36,351 nt of DNA from Eubacterium sp. (lineage in GTDB: Bacteria; Bacillota; Clostridia; Lachnospirales; Lachnospiraceae), in NCBI GenBank assembly GCA_017541035.1, contig JAFXZW010000121.1, positions 1 through 36,351 of the forward strand. Direction: 5' to 3'. The stretch's first letter is position 1. The number at the start of each line of letters is the position of its first letter. Of the stretch, positions 17,701 through 25,602 are shown piece by piece. The position numbers were made by a program, and so were the translations under genes. The notes beneath the pieces were generated by a model. It was not told where the DNA came from. It searched no databases and worked only from the letters and a program-made list of their open reading frames with translations.

Positions 17701-19947
17701 TTACATCTGATCCTTAAGCTTTCCCTCAAGTTCTCTTACCATTTTTTCACAGCTGATCATATACTGCCTGTGGTTCTCAGCTATGTATGAAATGTTTCCG
17801 TCAATCGCCGCAATTTCCAGTTCCCTTGCACCGTTCGAAAGCCCGTCCGCTCCTATCATTTTGGATGTACTTTTCATGGCATGTATAACGATCTTGTATG
17901 TCTGCCAGTCCTCCGCTGCAAAGGATGAATCCAGCTCTTTTTTCTTATTGTTCCATTCCGTCACATAATCCTGCACCATTTCCAGGAAGAATGCTTTCTG
18001 ATTCATTGCATATTTCAGCCCGGCGGCCACATTCAGGCCGGTACTGCCAAGGCGGTCCAGTATTACATCTTCATTAACGGAAGACTCCTTTATCCCTACA
18101 TCTTCCTCCAGAGGGAATTCCAGGATATCCGAATCATCTTCCGGAATAAACTCTATTATCTCCTGATCATCTCCGGGCGTATCTCCAGGGTTATTCTCCG
18201 CATCTGCCTCCGCTTTCTGAATGTATTCCTCAGGAAGCATTTTGTGCAGCATGGCCTCCATCTCCTTCGGCTCGATGGGCTTTGCAAGGAAACCGTCAAA
18301 ACCCGCTTCGGTATACTGGGCTTCAACTCCGCTCAGGGCATTTGCCGTAAGGGCTACGATCCGCATATCCGCTCCGCCTTCCATTTTGCGAAGCTTCTGC
18401 ATGGTTTCCACTCCGTCCATCACCGGCATCATGTGATCCATGAAGATCAGATCATACTCACATTTCTGTGCGGCTATCAGAGCCTCCGCTCCGCTTTCCA
18501 CACAGTCAGGTATGATTCCATAGGGCTTCAGTATGCCCTGCGCCACCTTAAGATTCAGTTTATTATCATCCACCACAAGGATCTTCGCCTTCGGAGCGTA
18601 GAACATGGTCTCATAGGCGTCAAGCCGGGCATTCTTCATGCTTTCGCTGAGATTACCTATAGGCCTCCAGTCCTTTACCTCGTTCACGATATCAAAGGAG
18701 AAAACCGATCCCTTTCCGTACTCACTGCTGACCCGGAGCTCGCCGCCCATCATGGATACCAGCTTCCGGGAGATTGCCAGCCCCAGACCGGTTCCCTCTA
18801 TAGAGCGGTTTCTCTTGGTGTCCGCCTGTGTAAAGCTGTCAAAGATCCTTCCCAGCTCTTCTTCTTTAATTCCGATTCCCGTATCCGCCACACTGATCAG
18901 GAGCCGTATCCGGTCCTCTGACATTTTCGAGAATCCCATGGTAAAGGTTATCTCTCCCTGATTTGTAAACTTTACCGCATTATTCAGAAGATTGATAAGG
19001 ATCTGTTTGATCCTTCCCTCATCACCGTAGAGCTTATCCGGCAGCTCCGGATCCACGTCGGTTTTCAGCGAAACCTTTTTATCCTCCAGCCGGATCCGGA
19101 TCATGGTTGCGACATCATTTACCAGAGAAGAAAGACTGTATGTCTCGTTTATTATCTCCATCTTACCCGATTCGATCTTGGAGAAGTCCAGAATGTCATT
19201 GATGATAGCGATAAGAGATTTAGTCGCGGATTTGATCATGGCCGCATTCTTACGGGCCTCCTCATCCGCACTGTCACGCAGGATAAATTCCGCCATACCG
19301 CTTATGGCATTCATGGGAGTGCGGATCTCGTGGGACATATTCGCAAGGAAATTACTCTTTGCCTTATCCGCATTTTCAGCTTTTTCCTTTGCTTCCATGA
19401 TCTCCGTCATATCGGAGAAAATGATACTGAGGCCCTTTGCATCCTCGTTCTGCGCCAGATAATAGCAGATGTCCACCTGATAAAAACGTTCTTTATCATC
19501 CACGCCGGTGGTAAGCAGATAGGAATCCGTCCCCTGACTGTCCAACACCTTCTCACAGCGTTCCAGAAAGCTCTGCAGTTCATCCTCATTCAGAAAACCG
19601 GAGAATGCTTCGGACAGCTTCATTCCTTCCTTTACAGCGTCCCTGCTCACTTCCGTGATCTGAAAGAATACATCCGACGCCATGACGGTTTCCAGTTTTT
19701 CATTGACCATTACAAGAATATAAGGTGATGTTTTAAGCAGCTGGTTGTTATAGCATATCTGCCTCTGATTTTCCTTATGGAAAAACTGCTGCGTCCTGCT
19801 GACCTGCTCATTCAGGCTTTTCAGTATCTCGCCTTCCGTCTCCAGGCGACGGTTTTCACGTTCAAGCTTTCTTATCCTGAGCTTATATTCCTTAAGCAAA
19901 TCCTTCTGATCTTCCATCTTCTGCTCTTCCATCTTCTGCTCTTCCAT
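17701..19947 (-). CDS. Hybrid sensor histidine kinase (coiled coil-PAS-HisKA-HATPase-REC-HPt)
   Basis: A soluble 748-residue hybrid kinase. Domains in order: N-terminal coiled coil starting with three copies of the five-residue unit MEEQK; a PAS-like region (~60-185); HisKA with FLANMSHEIRTPMNAISGM (His near 203); HATPase with N box (QILINLLNNAVKF) and G boxes (VADTGIGIKEEEL, GTGLGLAISRKLV); a receiver with KILVVDDNKLN and phospho-acceptor Asp in DLIFMDHMMPVMDG (near 503); and an HPt domain with HAMKSTSKMIGA (His near 689). All phosphorelay residues are present. I prefer the start at 19947, six bases after GGAG; an in-frame ATG at 19974 lacks a site. It follows the FIST gene by 30 bases, so FIST is its probable partner or input. 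No transmembrane helix is seen. The output regulator is not adjacent. Confidence 0.9.
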   Translation of the reverse strand: MEEQKMEEQKMEDQKDLLKEYKLRIRKLERENRRLETEGEILKSLNEQVSRTQQFFHKENQRQICYNNQLLKTSPYILVMVNEKLETVMASDVFFQITEVSRDAVKEGMKLSEAFSGFLNEDELQSFLERCEKVLDSQGTDSYLLTTGVDDKERFYQVDICYYLAQNEDAKGLSIIFSDMTEIMEAKEKAENADKAKSNFLANMSHEIRTPMNAISGMAEFILRDSADEEARKNAAMIKSATKSLIAIINDILDFSKIESGKMEIINETYSLSSLVNDVATMIRIRLEDKKVSLKTDVDPELPDKLYGDEGRIKQILINLLNNAVKFTNQGEITFTMGFSKMSEDRIRLLISVADTGIGIKEEELGRIFDSFTQADTKRNRSIEGTGLGLAISRKLVSMMGGELRVSSEYGKGSVFSFDIVNEVKDWRPIGNLSESMKNARLDAYETMFYAPKAKILVVDDNKLNLKVAQGILKPYGIIPDCVESGAEALIAAQKCEYDLIFMDHMMPVMDGVETMQKLRKMEGGADMRIVALTANALSGVEAQYTEAGFDGFLAKPIEPKEMEAMLHKMLPEEYIQKAEADAENNPGDTPGDDQEIIEFIPEDDSDILEFPLEEDVGIKESSVNEDVILDRLGSTGLNVAAGLKYAMNQKAFFLEMVQDYVTEWNNKKKELDSSFAAEDWQTYKIVIHAMKSTSKMIGADGLSNGARELEIAAIDGNISYIAENHRQYMISCEKMVRELEGKLKDQM
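19903..19947 (-). repeat. Three tandem 15-bp units encoding the kinase N-terminal coiled coil
   Basis: Three direct 15-bp units (19903-19917, 19918-19932, 19933-19947; consensus ATGGAAGAGCAGAAG on the minus strand) encode MEEQK-MEEQK-MEDQK at the kinase N-terminus. Each unit starts with ATG, so slippage would change the coiled-coil length without shifting the frame. Confidence 0.85.
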
Positions 19948-19977
19948 CTTCATCTCCACCGGTTTACCACACATTTA

Positions 19978-21159
19978 CTATATGCACAGGATCGTAAATG
20001 TGGAATTATGAAATACATTGCTCCATTCGTCGTCGCATACCGGACAAAACTCCCCGTAGGAATAAATGCCCATAAGCGAAACGCCTTCGGGAAGTCTTCC
20101 CTGATAGCTCTCAGCCTCCATCATGCCATTATTGCCGAGGGCAAGGAAACGTGCCGCGCAGGAACAGCATAATATGGTTTTGCAGTAGGTTCCTTCTGTC
20201 TTAAGCCATTCGATTATCTCATCGAAGGCTTTTTTCACAGTGCTCCTTACATCATCCCGGTTAAGGATACCGATCTCCAGAGAGGAGCCTTCCGATATAC
20301 CTCCGAGGAATAAGCCGCTGCCATTCTGGCGGTTAAGCTGAGTCAGATTCCGGGAAGCCTCCACATGTATTCCACCCGGTTTTTCATATGAGGTAATGAA
20401 GGGTGTCTGGATATACTCGGCAACTACAAGATCCTTATCCGTGCTGAGTCCGGATTTTTCCAAAGCCTCCAGGAAGGTTCCCGTTCCAAGCCGGTATACC
20501 ACATTTCCCTCTGACTTAGTCACTTCATAAGAGAAATTTGCCTTTCCCGAAAGTGATTTGATGCTGAGGAACTTTGGATTAACATTACCGGTTATGAGCA
20601 CAAAAACCTGCTCCCCGAACTCGATCCTGTCGTTATAAATGGCACGGTAATTCGAGAAAGTAAACATATCGGAAGCGAGGGCCCCGTATACCTTTACCTT
20701 CTTTCCAAGTTCATCGAGAGCATTTATGATATCATCTCCCGACATTCCCTTTGCTTTTCCGCCGAAAGTAAGTACCAGCTTTATCTCCTCACCGCCCGCA
20801 TCCTGCTCAAGCCCTTCATAAACCTGCCTGATGGGCTCACGGTAATTATCTACTGACAGTCCTTCTGTCATTCCTACATAAAATCTGCAGTCATCGGCGG
20901 TCATCAGCATTACGGAAATGCCACTCCTGCAGTATCCCTCGCGGCCGGTAAGTGTACCGATGGCGGTTGCGCCTACTATGGGAAAAGACCATTCCTCTCT
21001 TAACAGACCGTACAATTCTTCATACTCTGCTTCTGCATCCATGAAAAGTATGCCGAGACTGTTCTCCCGGAATTCAAATCCCGAAGCCTGTGATAATAAC
21101 TCCTCCGCTGCAAGCTCAATATCATCTATTTCTTCCGTGTACAATACTACTGAATTCAT
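19978..21159 (-). CDS. FIST N/C-domain sensory protein
   Basis: A 393-residue cytoplasmic protein with the FIST_N domain (about residues 25-215: WSFPIVGATAIGTL, KLVLTFGGKAKGMSGDDI, VYGALASDMF) and FIST_C domain (about 220-365: VAEYIQTPFITSYE and ILNRDDVRSTVKKAFDEI, followed by the cysteine-rich ILCCSCAARFLALG and GEFCPVCDDEWSNVF). FIST domains are predicted ligand-binding input modules, found alone or joined to histidine kinases, chemoreceptors and cyclases. The CCSC and CPVC cysteines could hold a metal or respond to redox; that is inference. It precedes the hybrid kinase in the same direction, with its own near-consensus promoter and AAAGGAGG site. Confidence 0.88.
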   Translation of the reverse strand: MNSVVLYTEEIDDIELAAEELLSQASGFEFRENSLGILFMDAEAEYEELYGLLREEWSFPIVGATAIGTLTGREGYCRSGISVMLMTADDCRFYVGMTEGLSVDNYREPIRQVYEGLEQDAGGEEIKLVLTFGGKAKGMSGDDIINALDELGKKVKVYGALASDMFTFSNYRAIYNDRIEFGEQVFVLITGNVNPKFLSIKSLSGKANFSYEVTKSEGNVVYRLGTGTFLEALEKSGLSTDKDLVVAEYIQTPFITSYEKPGGIHVEASRNLTQLNRQNGSGLFLGGISEGSSLEIGILNRDDVRSTVKKAFDEIIEWLKTEGTYCKTILCCSCAARFLALGNNGMMEAESYQGRLPEGVSLMGIYSYGEFCPVCDDEWSNVFHNSTFTILCI

Positions 21160-21194
21160 TTTTGCCCTCCTTTATGCGCTGTTTACCATGGTAT

Positions 21195-21223
21195 ATTATA
21201 CACAAAGAAAAAAGCCTTATCAA
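21195..21223 (-). promoter_or_regulatory. Near-consensus promoter of the FIST/histidine kinase operon
   Basis: On the minus strand TTGATA (21218-21223) and TATAAT (21195-21200) are exactly 17 bases apart. AAAGGAGG follows just before the FIST start codon. Confidence 0.75.
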
Positions 21224-21234
21224 CAGAAAGGAAG

Positions 21235-21263
21235 AGGCAGGCCGTCAAATGTACAGCCTGCCT
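21235..21263. terminator. Hairpin after the acyltransferase gene
   Basis: AGGCAGGC (21235-21242) pairs perfectly with GCCTGCCT (21256-21263), loop 13. On the minus strand it is followed by CTTCCTTTCT, a weak pyrimidine tract, which fits a terminator between the acyltransferase and the FIST promoter. Confidence 0.45.
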
Positions 21264-21277
21264 TAACTGTATGTGGG

Positions 21278-21322
21278 ACGATGGGGACGGTTCTGGGCAT
21301 CCCAGAACCGTCCCCAATCGTT
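21278..21322. repeat. Palindromic element, short form (copy 1)
   Basis: GGGGACGGTTCTGGG (21283-21297), a three-base loop, then CCCAGAACCGTCCCC (21301-21315): a perfect 15-bp stem. The flanks CGAT and ATCG extend it imperfectly. It ends four bases before the acyltransferase stop codon. The same core recurs at 23342, 24032 and 36196. It resembles REP- or MITE-like mobile palindromes; no transposase is in the window. Confidence 0.85.
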
Positions 21323-21325
21323 CCA

Positions 21326-23311
21326 CTACTCCAGTCTCAACCACACGGCGGGTCTTACACCCATTTCCGTCTTATAGAAGGACTTTCCTTCTTCATGGAT
21401 ATTTCCGTCAATATCCACATACATGGCGTTCGGTTCGCTCTTCGCAATATCCGCCAGCCACCAGGACGCAACATAGCCGTTCTTTGTCCAGGTAAGGCCG
21501 TCATCTCTGGCGGCTTTTGTCGTTTCCACCACCCGTTGCTCCGGCTCCGGCATATAGCGCAGTACATCATCTTTTGAAAGAAGGAAGATCAGATCAGTTT
21601 TCACAAGGATATCCTCGTACTCTTCCTTCTCTGTTCTATGAATATAATAGGTGTATGCCTCCCGGTCGGTAATGTCCCAATTTTCATTTCCCTCACCCTT
21701 CTTTCCGCATACCAGCCCCCGTTCTTTTTCCTTAAGCCCATAGGTATAGAAATTGTAGTTGATCAGCCGGCACAGCTCCGAGTCCTTCCACTGACTCACA
21801 TCATCCGAATAATGAAAGGTGTCACTGTTCATCACATACTGGGAAACCAGAAGAATGTGGTCTCCCTCCTTATCCATCACCAGCCAGGGCATCGGTTCCA
21901 TTTCACGCTTTTCATAATCCAGAAACCACTCTCCGAAATACACCCGATCCCCTATGGAAGCCTCCTTAAGCAGATCGATCTCTTTATTTACCCGGATAAT
22001 ATTTCTGTCAATGTACTGGTACAGCGCAATCCCCTCAGTGATGAGCATAGCGGCAAAGGCAAGGATGAAGGCGATCTTGATCCCGTTCACCACGCTCCTC
22101 TTCCGCAGCATTTTCTGACGCATCCGAATTGAATCGTCATCCGCAAATTTAGGCGTTTTGAATGATAAAATGATCGGCAAATTCTGTTTGCAGAAATCTA
22201 TAATCAGCCGGTCCACCTTTGCAAGTCCCCAGGCTGCAACGATGGAAAGCGCGTAGGTATACAAAAGATATAGGAAATCCGGCATCTTAAATCTTTCCCC
22301 GGTGTACAGCATCCACCGTAACACGCCGTGAATAAGATATAGTTCCAGACTGATCCCGCCAAGGAAGGTGAGTATCCGGTTTCTGAAAGTGATCTTCAGA
22401 TTAATTAGACAAAGGAGGAAAACAAAGATCACACAGAGTACGATCTGCATAACCAATGTAAAGAATTTCTCAGGATATCCGGGGTGATACTTCCACTCCT
22501 GATAATATCCGAAGTTGTATAGTACCAGCTCCTCTAAAATGAACCAGCCGATAAAGAGAAATATGGCAGCCGGGAGAAGGATCCTGTACTTTTCCTTCAT
22601 CACCCGCTTGATCCTCTCCTCATTTTTAGCGATAACGATACCGAGAATAAAGATCAGGGTGGTGTTGTACCACCATTCTCCCATGAACCAGTGACCGTTT
22701 ACCGTGGTAGTATCGTGGCCGAGGAAAAGGCCCAGTATCACCAGAAGTATGGCAAAGACAGTAAGCTTGATCAGCGCCACACGCTCCGATCCCGGTTTTC
22801 TGAAACAGAAATAAAATGCGATATATAAAATGATCAGTTCCACAATGAACCAGGCGTTATTGTTCAGTAGCGTGATGCCGAAAAGTGATGTAAACACATG
22901 CCGTGTCTCATATATTCTGCCATAGGAAACCATGCACAAGTAAAGGATATTCGTGACCATAAAGGGGATCAGGATCTTCGGCATCCTCTTTCTGAAGAAG
23001 CTGTCAAGATACCCTTCCTTTGTTTTATAACTCTTATACAAACCGAATCCGGAGAAGAAAAAGAAAATCGAGGTGAACAGGATCCCCAGGGAATTCCATA
23101 GGGTTATGGGTCCCTTCGGCTCAGCGCCGTAATCCGTGATGACCTGCACGGAATGATGCAAAATGATCATTAGTGCCGCAAAGGCCTGCACGGCCTTCGC
23201 CTGGTCCAGGCTCCAGGCTTCTTCACTGAATTCACCCTTTTTGTTGAAACCGGCATGCAACAAAAGGACGACCATGATCCCCAACGGGAATATCAGAAGC
23301 AACCATTCCAT
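21326..23311 (-). CDS. Acyltransferase-3 (OafA-like) membrane protein with C-terminal DUF6273 domain
   Basis: A 661-residue protein. Residues ~1-390 form an acyltransferase-3 domain of about ten helices: SLDQAKAVQAFAALMIILHH (catalytic-type His), FFFFSGFGLYKSYKTKEGYL, then FFRKRMPKILIPF and ISLELYLIHGVLRW. Such proteins transfer acetyl or acyl groups to sugars of surface polysaccharide or peptidoglycan. After one more membrane helix (~405-425) comes an extracytoplasmic domain (~440-660) of DUF6273 type: GDRVYFGEWFLDY, PWLVMDKEGDHILLVSQYV, WLADIAKSEPNAMYVDIDG and MGVRPAVWLRL at the end. The start is the ATG at 23311, eight bases after GGGGGAGG. That ATG overlaps the TGA of the acetyltransferase gene (TGATG), so the two are translationally coupled. 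Confidence 0.85.
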   Translation of the reverse strand: MEWLLLIFPLGIMVVLLLHAGFNKKGEFSEEAWSLDQAKAVQAFAALMIILHHSVQVITDYGAEPKGPITLWNSLGILFTSIFFFFSGFGLYKSYKTKEGYLDSFFRKRMPKILIPFMVTNILYLCMVSYGRIYETRHVFTSLFGITLLNNNAWFIVELIILYIAFYFCFRKPGSERVALIKLTVFAILLVILGLFLGHDTTTVNGHWFMGEWWYNTTLIFILGIVIAKNEERIKRVMKEKYRILLPAAIFLFIGWFILEELVLYNFGYYQEWKYHPGYPEKFFTLVMQIVLCVIFVFLLCLINLKITFRNRILTFLGGISLELYLIHGVLRWMLYTGERFKMPDFLYLLYTYALSIVAAWGLAKVDRLIIDFCKQNLPIILSFKTPKFADDDSIRMRQKMLRKRSVVNGIKIAFILAFAAMLITEGIALYQYIDRNIIRVNKEIDLLKEASIGDRVYFGEWFLDYEKREMEPMPWLVMDKEGDHILLVSQYVMNSDTFHYSDDVSQWKDSELCRLINYNFYTYGLKEKERGLVCGKKGEGNENWDITDREAYTYYIHRTEKEEYEDILVKTDLIFLLSKDDVLRYMPEPEQRVVETTKAARDDGLTWTKNGYVASWWLADIAKSEPNAMYVDIDGNIHEEGKSFYKTEMGVRPAVWLRLE

Positions 23312-23940
23312 CAACGAATCCTCCCCCTTTCGTATGTCGATGGGGACGGTTCTCCCAGAACCGTCCCCAGTCGTTCCACATGTGTAATTCCGTTTGCTTC
23401 ATCAGGATATTCTCTGTCAAATTGCATCCCGATCGCCTCCGCTGTCCTTATGGAAGCTACATTTGTATATTTACAACAGGAATATAGTGCAGGGTAATCT
23501 GTATTCTTAAACGCCCAGTCCCGTACTGCTGATGCAGCTTCCTTTGCATAGCCCTTGCGCTGGCAGTCGCGACGGATGTGGTATCCGATCTCCGGAAGCA
23601 TTTCACCTTCTATATCCTGCAATGTCAGCCCACAGTCGCCGATCAATTCACCCGTATCTTTCAGACATACCGCCCAAAGTCCAAAACCATCCTTACAGTA
23701 TCGCTCCATGTTCCGCTTTATCCAATCACGGACTTTATACTCATCAAAGGCATACGGATAGTGCCGCATAATAACAGGATCCGCAAGGATCTGATACAAG
23801 GCATCAAAATCTCCCATGTTCATTTCCCGCAGGAACAGCCTTTCTGTCTCCACGATCATTTTCATGCTGGATTCCATCGGCGTGAACCGGATCCCATTGA
23901 CAGTCTTTTTTTCATCTAATGTTTTTTCTTTGGTGAACAT
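23311..23940 (-). CDS. GNAT-family N-acetyltransferase (RimJ/RimL-like), C-terminus encoded by a palindromic element
   Basis: A 209-residue acetyltransferase. The GNAT fold runs from MIVETERLFLREMNMGDFDA (about residue 25) through IMRHYPYAFDEYKV, LWAVCLKDTGELIGDCGLTL, EIGYHIRRDCQRKGYAKEAA (acetyl-CoA loop, R/Q-x-x-G-x-A) and NVASIRTAEAIGMQF. Relatives acetylate small molecules or protein N-termini; the substrate is unknown. The start at 23940 has GGAGAG a few bases upstream; an ATG at 23967 lies in the operator and lacks a site. The normal domain ends near GITHVER; the last ~20 residues (including LGTVLGEPSPSTYERGRIR) are translated from palindromic element copy 2 and the sequence after it. 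The stop overlaps the acyltransferase ATG. Expression is probably tightly controlled by the palindrome at 23954-23998. Confidence 0.85.
   Translation of the reverse strand: MFTKEKTLDEKKTVNGIRFTPMESSMKMIVETERLFLREMNMGDFDALYQILADPVIMRHYPYAFDEYKVRDWIKRNMERYCKDGFGLWAVCLKDTGELIGDCGLTLQDIEGEMLPEIGYHIRRDCQRKGYAKEAASAVRDWAFKNTDYPALYSCCKYTNVASIRTAEAIGMQFDREYPDEANGITHVERLGTVLGEPSPSTYERGRIR
23338..23372. repeat. Palindromic element, short form (copy 2), inside the acetyltransferase reading frame
   Basis: GGGGACGGTTCT (23342-23353), loop CCC, then AGAACCGTCCCC (23357-23368). CGAT precedes and AGTCG follows, as in the other copies. It lies wholly within the 3' end of the GNAT coding frame and supplies codons for its tail. 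Confidence 0.85.
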
Positions 23941-23953
23941 GAATCTCTCCAAT

Positions 23954-24003
23954 ACGCTAACAATCATTAGCTATAGTATAGCTAATGATTGTTAGCGTGT
24001 CAA
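23954..24003 (-). promoter_or_regulatory. Consensus promoter overlaid by a perfect 45-bp palindrome (operator) upstream of the GNAT gene
   Basis: On the minus strand TTGACA (23998-24003) and TATACT (23975-23980) are exactly 17 bases apart. Positions 23954-23975 and 23977-23998 are perfect reverse complements (22 bp per arm, one central base). Each arm also contains GCTAACAATCATTAGC, itself a GCTAA-N6-TTAGC inverted repeat, so there are four GCTAA sites. The palindrome covers the spacer, the -10 box and the predicted transcription start, the classic place for a repressor. Because transcription would start near 23968, the transcript holds only one arm, so this is a DNA operator, not an RNA hairpin. 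A MarR- or TetR-type dimer is plausible; no such gene is in the window. Confidence 0.8.
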
Positions 24004-24028
24004 GTTTTTCGAACACACAAATCTGTGT

Positions 24029-24111
24029 CGATGGGGACGGTTCTGGGCGTCCCCAATGTCATTAAGTTAAGAAAAATGACATTGGGGCGTACCAGAACCG
24101 TCCCCAATCGT
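24029..24111. repeat. Palindromic element, long nested form (copy 3)
   Basis: Outer arms GGGGACGGTTCTGG (24033-24046) and CCAGAACCGTCCCC enclose an inner perfect hairpin: CCCCAATGTCATT (24051-24063), loop AAGTTAAGAAA, AATGACATTGGGG (24075-24087). Flanks are CGAT and AATCG, as in the other copies. Its right end touches the stop codon of the Re-citrate-synthase-like gene (24111-24113). Same orientation as copy 4. Confidence 0.88.
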
Positions 24112-25475
24112 TACGCGGTTAATTCCGTGTACTTATCTTTTAGCTCTGCATCGCTGATCATGGTGATCCGTCCGGCGTCATACTCGGCGGTTACCCAGTC
24201 GTAGATCTTCCGGATCAGTTCATCCGTTTTGGGGAGTTCCTCCATTCCATTTCTTTTTCGGTATTCATTTACCCAGTAGGCTACGCCTGCCAGTCCGGAG
24301 GCGTTGTTCACGGATACCTTGGGAGGACGGTTCAGGATGGTTTCTGTGTCGAAGATGTTGTAGATCTCCGGATTCTTCATCATGCCGTCCGCATGGATCC
24401 CGGCGCGGGTCAGATTAAAATTCTCGCCCACAAAGGGAGTCATGGGTGGGATGTCATATCCCGTTTCCTTCTGCAGATATTCGGCGATCTCCGTGATGAC
24501 CTGAGTATTCATGCCGTTCAGATGACCACGAAGAGATGCGTATTCGAAGACCATGGCTTCCAGCGGTACATTTCCCGTGCGCTCTCCGATTCCCAGGAGG
24601 GAACAGTTCACAGCGCCGGCACCGTACATCCAGGCTGTGGTGGCGTTGACAACGCCTTTATAGAAATCATTATGTCCGTGCCATTCGATCATTTCCGAAG
24701 GAACATCGGAATAATGCTGCAGTCCGTAGATGATGCCGGATACGCTTCTCGGCAGGGCGGCGCCGGGATAAGGGACGCCATAACCCATGGTATCGCAGGC
24801 CCGGATCTTGATGGGAATCCCGCTTTCCCGGGAGAGCTCCATCAGTGCGTTGGCAAAGGGAACCACGAAGCCGTAGAAATCCGCCCGGGTGATATCTTCA
24901 AAATGACATCTGGGGCGAAGGCCTGCCTCAATGCATTCCCTGACGATACCCAGGTACTTGTCCAGGGCTTCCTTTCGATTAAGCCCCATTTTGTGGAAGA
25001 TATGATAATCGGAGCAGCTGACCAGGATGCCGGTTTCCTTGATCCCGATGGGACGGACCAGCTCGAAATCTTTCTTGTTGGCCCGGATCCAGGTGGTGAT
25101 CTCCGGGAATTCATAACCCAGCTCCATGCATTTTTCCAGAGCCTTACGATCCTTCTCGGAATAGACAAAGAATTCCGTCTGGCGAATCATGCCCTTCGAT
25201 CCACCAAGCTTATGGAGCAGTTCGTAGATATGCACCATCTGCTCCGTGGTATAGGGCGTTCTGGACTGCTGTCCGTCACGGAAGGTGGTATCGGTAATGA
25301 AGATATCTTCGGGCATATTTTCCGGGACACGCCGATAATTGAATGCGATCTTCGGTGTTTCCGTGTAGGGGAACATTTCCCGGAACAGCTCGGGATCCTT
25401 TACGTCCTGCAGCTGGTAGATATAGGGATCCTGTTCAAGCTTAAAGGTCTTGTTGCTTAAAATGATATCATTCAT
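24111..25475 (-). CDS. DRE-TIM metallolyase, probably Re-citrate synthase-like (isopropylmalate/homocitrate synthase superfamily)
   Basis: A 454-residue HMGL-like enzyme. Seen are the active-site start ITDTTFRDGQQSRTPYT, then GIKETGILVSCSDYH, PRCHFEDITRADFYGF, KIRACDTMGYGVPYPGAALP and the metal-binding EWHGHNDFYKGVVNA, with GIGERTGNVPLEAMV following. These enzymes condense acetyl-CoA with a 2-oxo acid. The length, the absence of the LeuA regulatory domain and the N-terminal MFPYTETPKIAFNYR match, from memory, the clostridial Re-citrate synthases rather than LeuA or NifV; that choice is inference. The product would be citrate for glutamate synthesis in an organism without ordinary citrate synthase. 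The gene is divergent from a LysR regulator, and its ribosome binding site is GGAGGAGG. Alternatives: homocitrate or citramalate synthase. Confidence 0.7.
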   Translation of the reverse strand: MNDIILSNKTFKLEQDPYIYQLQDVKDPELFREMFPYTETPKIAFNYRRVPENMPEDIFITDTTFRDGQQSRTPYTTEQMVHIYELLHKLGGSKGMIRQTEFFVYSEKDRKALEKCMELGYEFPEITTWIRANKKDFELVRPIGIKETGILVSCSDYHIFHKMGLNRKEALDKYLGIVRECIEAGLRPRCHFEDITRADFYGFVVPFANALMELSRESGIPIKIRACDTMGYGVPYPGAALPRSVSGIIYGLQHYSDVPSEMIEWHGHNDFYKGVVNATTAWMYGAGAVNCSLLGIGERTGNVPLEAMVFEYASLRGHLNGMNTQVITEIAEYLQKETGYDIPPMTPFVGENFNLTRAGIHADGMMKNPEIYNIFDTETILNRPPKVSVNNASGLAGVAYWVNEYRKRNGMEELPKTDELIRKIYDWVTAEYDAGRITMISDAELKDKYTELTA

Positions 25476-25520
25476 TCTGTGCCTCCTCCGGTTCCTTATG
25501 AAAGGGTTGATACTTTACAG

Positions 25521-25549
25521 GTTTTAGCATATATTGTATTATTTGTAAA
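25521..25549 (-). promoter_or_regulatory. Putative promoter of the Re-citrate-synthase-like gene
   Basis: TTTACA (25544-25549) and TAAAAC (25521-25526) on the minus strand are 17 bases apart, in the divergent region shared with the LysR gene. The match is modest. Confidence 0.35.
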
Positions 25550-25570
25550 ATGAATATATTAAATCGTATC

Positions 25571-25587
25571 TATTCGATAATCGAATA
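25571..25587. promoter_or_regulatory. LysR-type operator candidate
   Basis: TATTCGAT-A-ATCGAATA is a perfect 17-bp palindrome containing the T-N11-A pattern of LysR boxes (TTCGATAATCGAA). It lies between the divergent genes, three bases before the AGGAGG of the LysR gene, so autoregulation is likely. Confidence 0.6.
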
Positions 25588-25602
25588 ACAAGGAGGGATG
25601 GC

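Noticed and set aside
24393-25460. 355-codon plus-strand frame opposite the DRE-TIM synthase
   Set aside because: The real gene on the minus strand has every family motif; the antisense frame has none.
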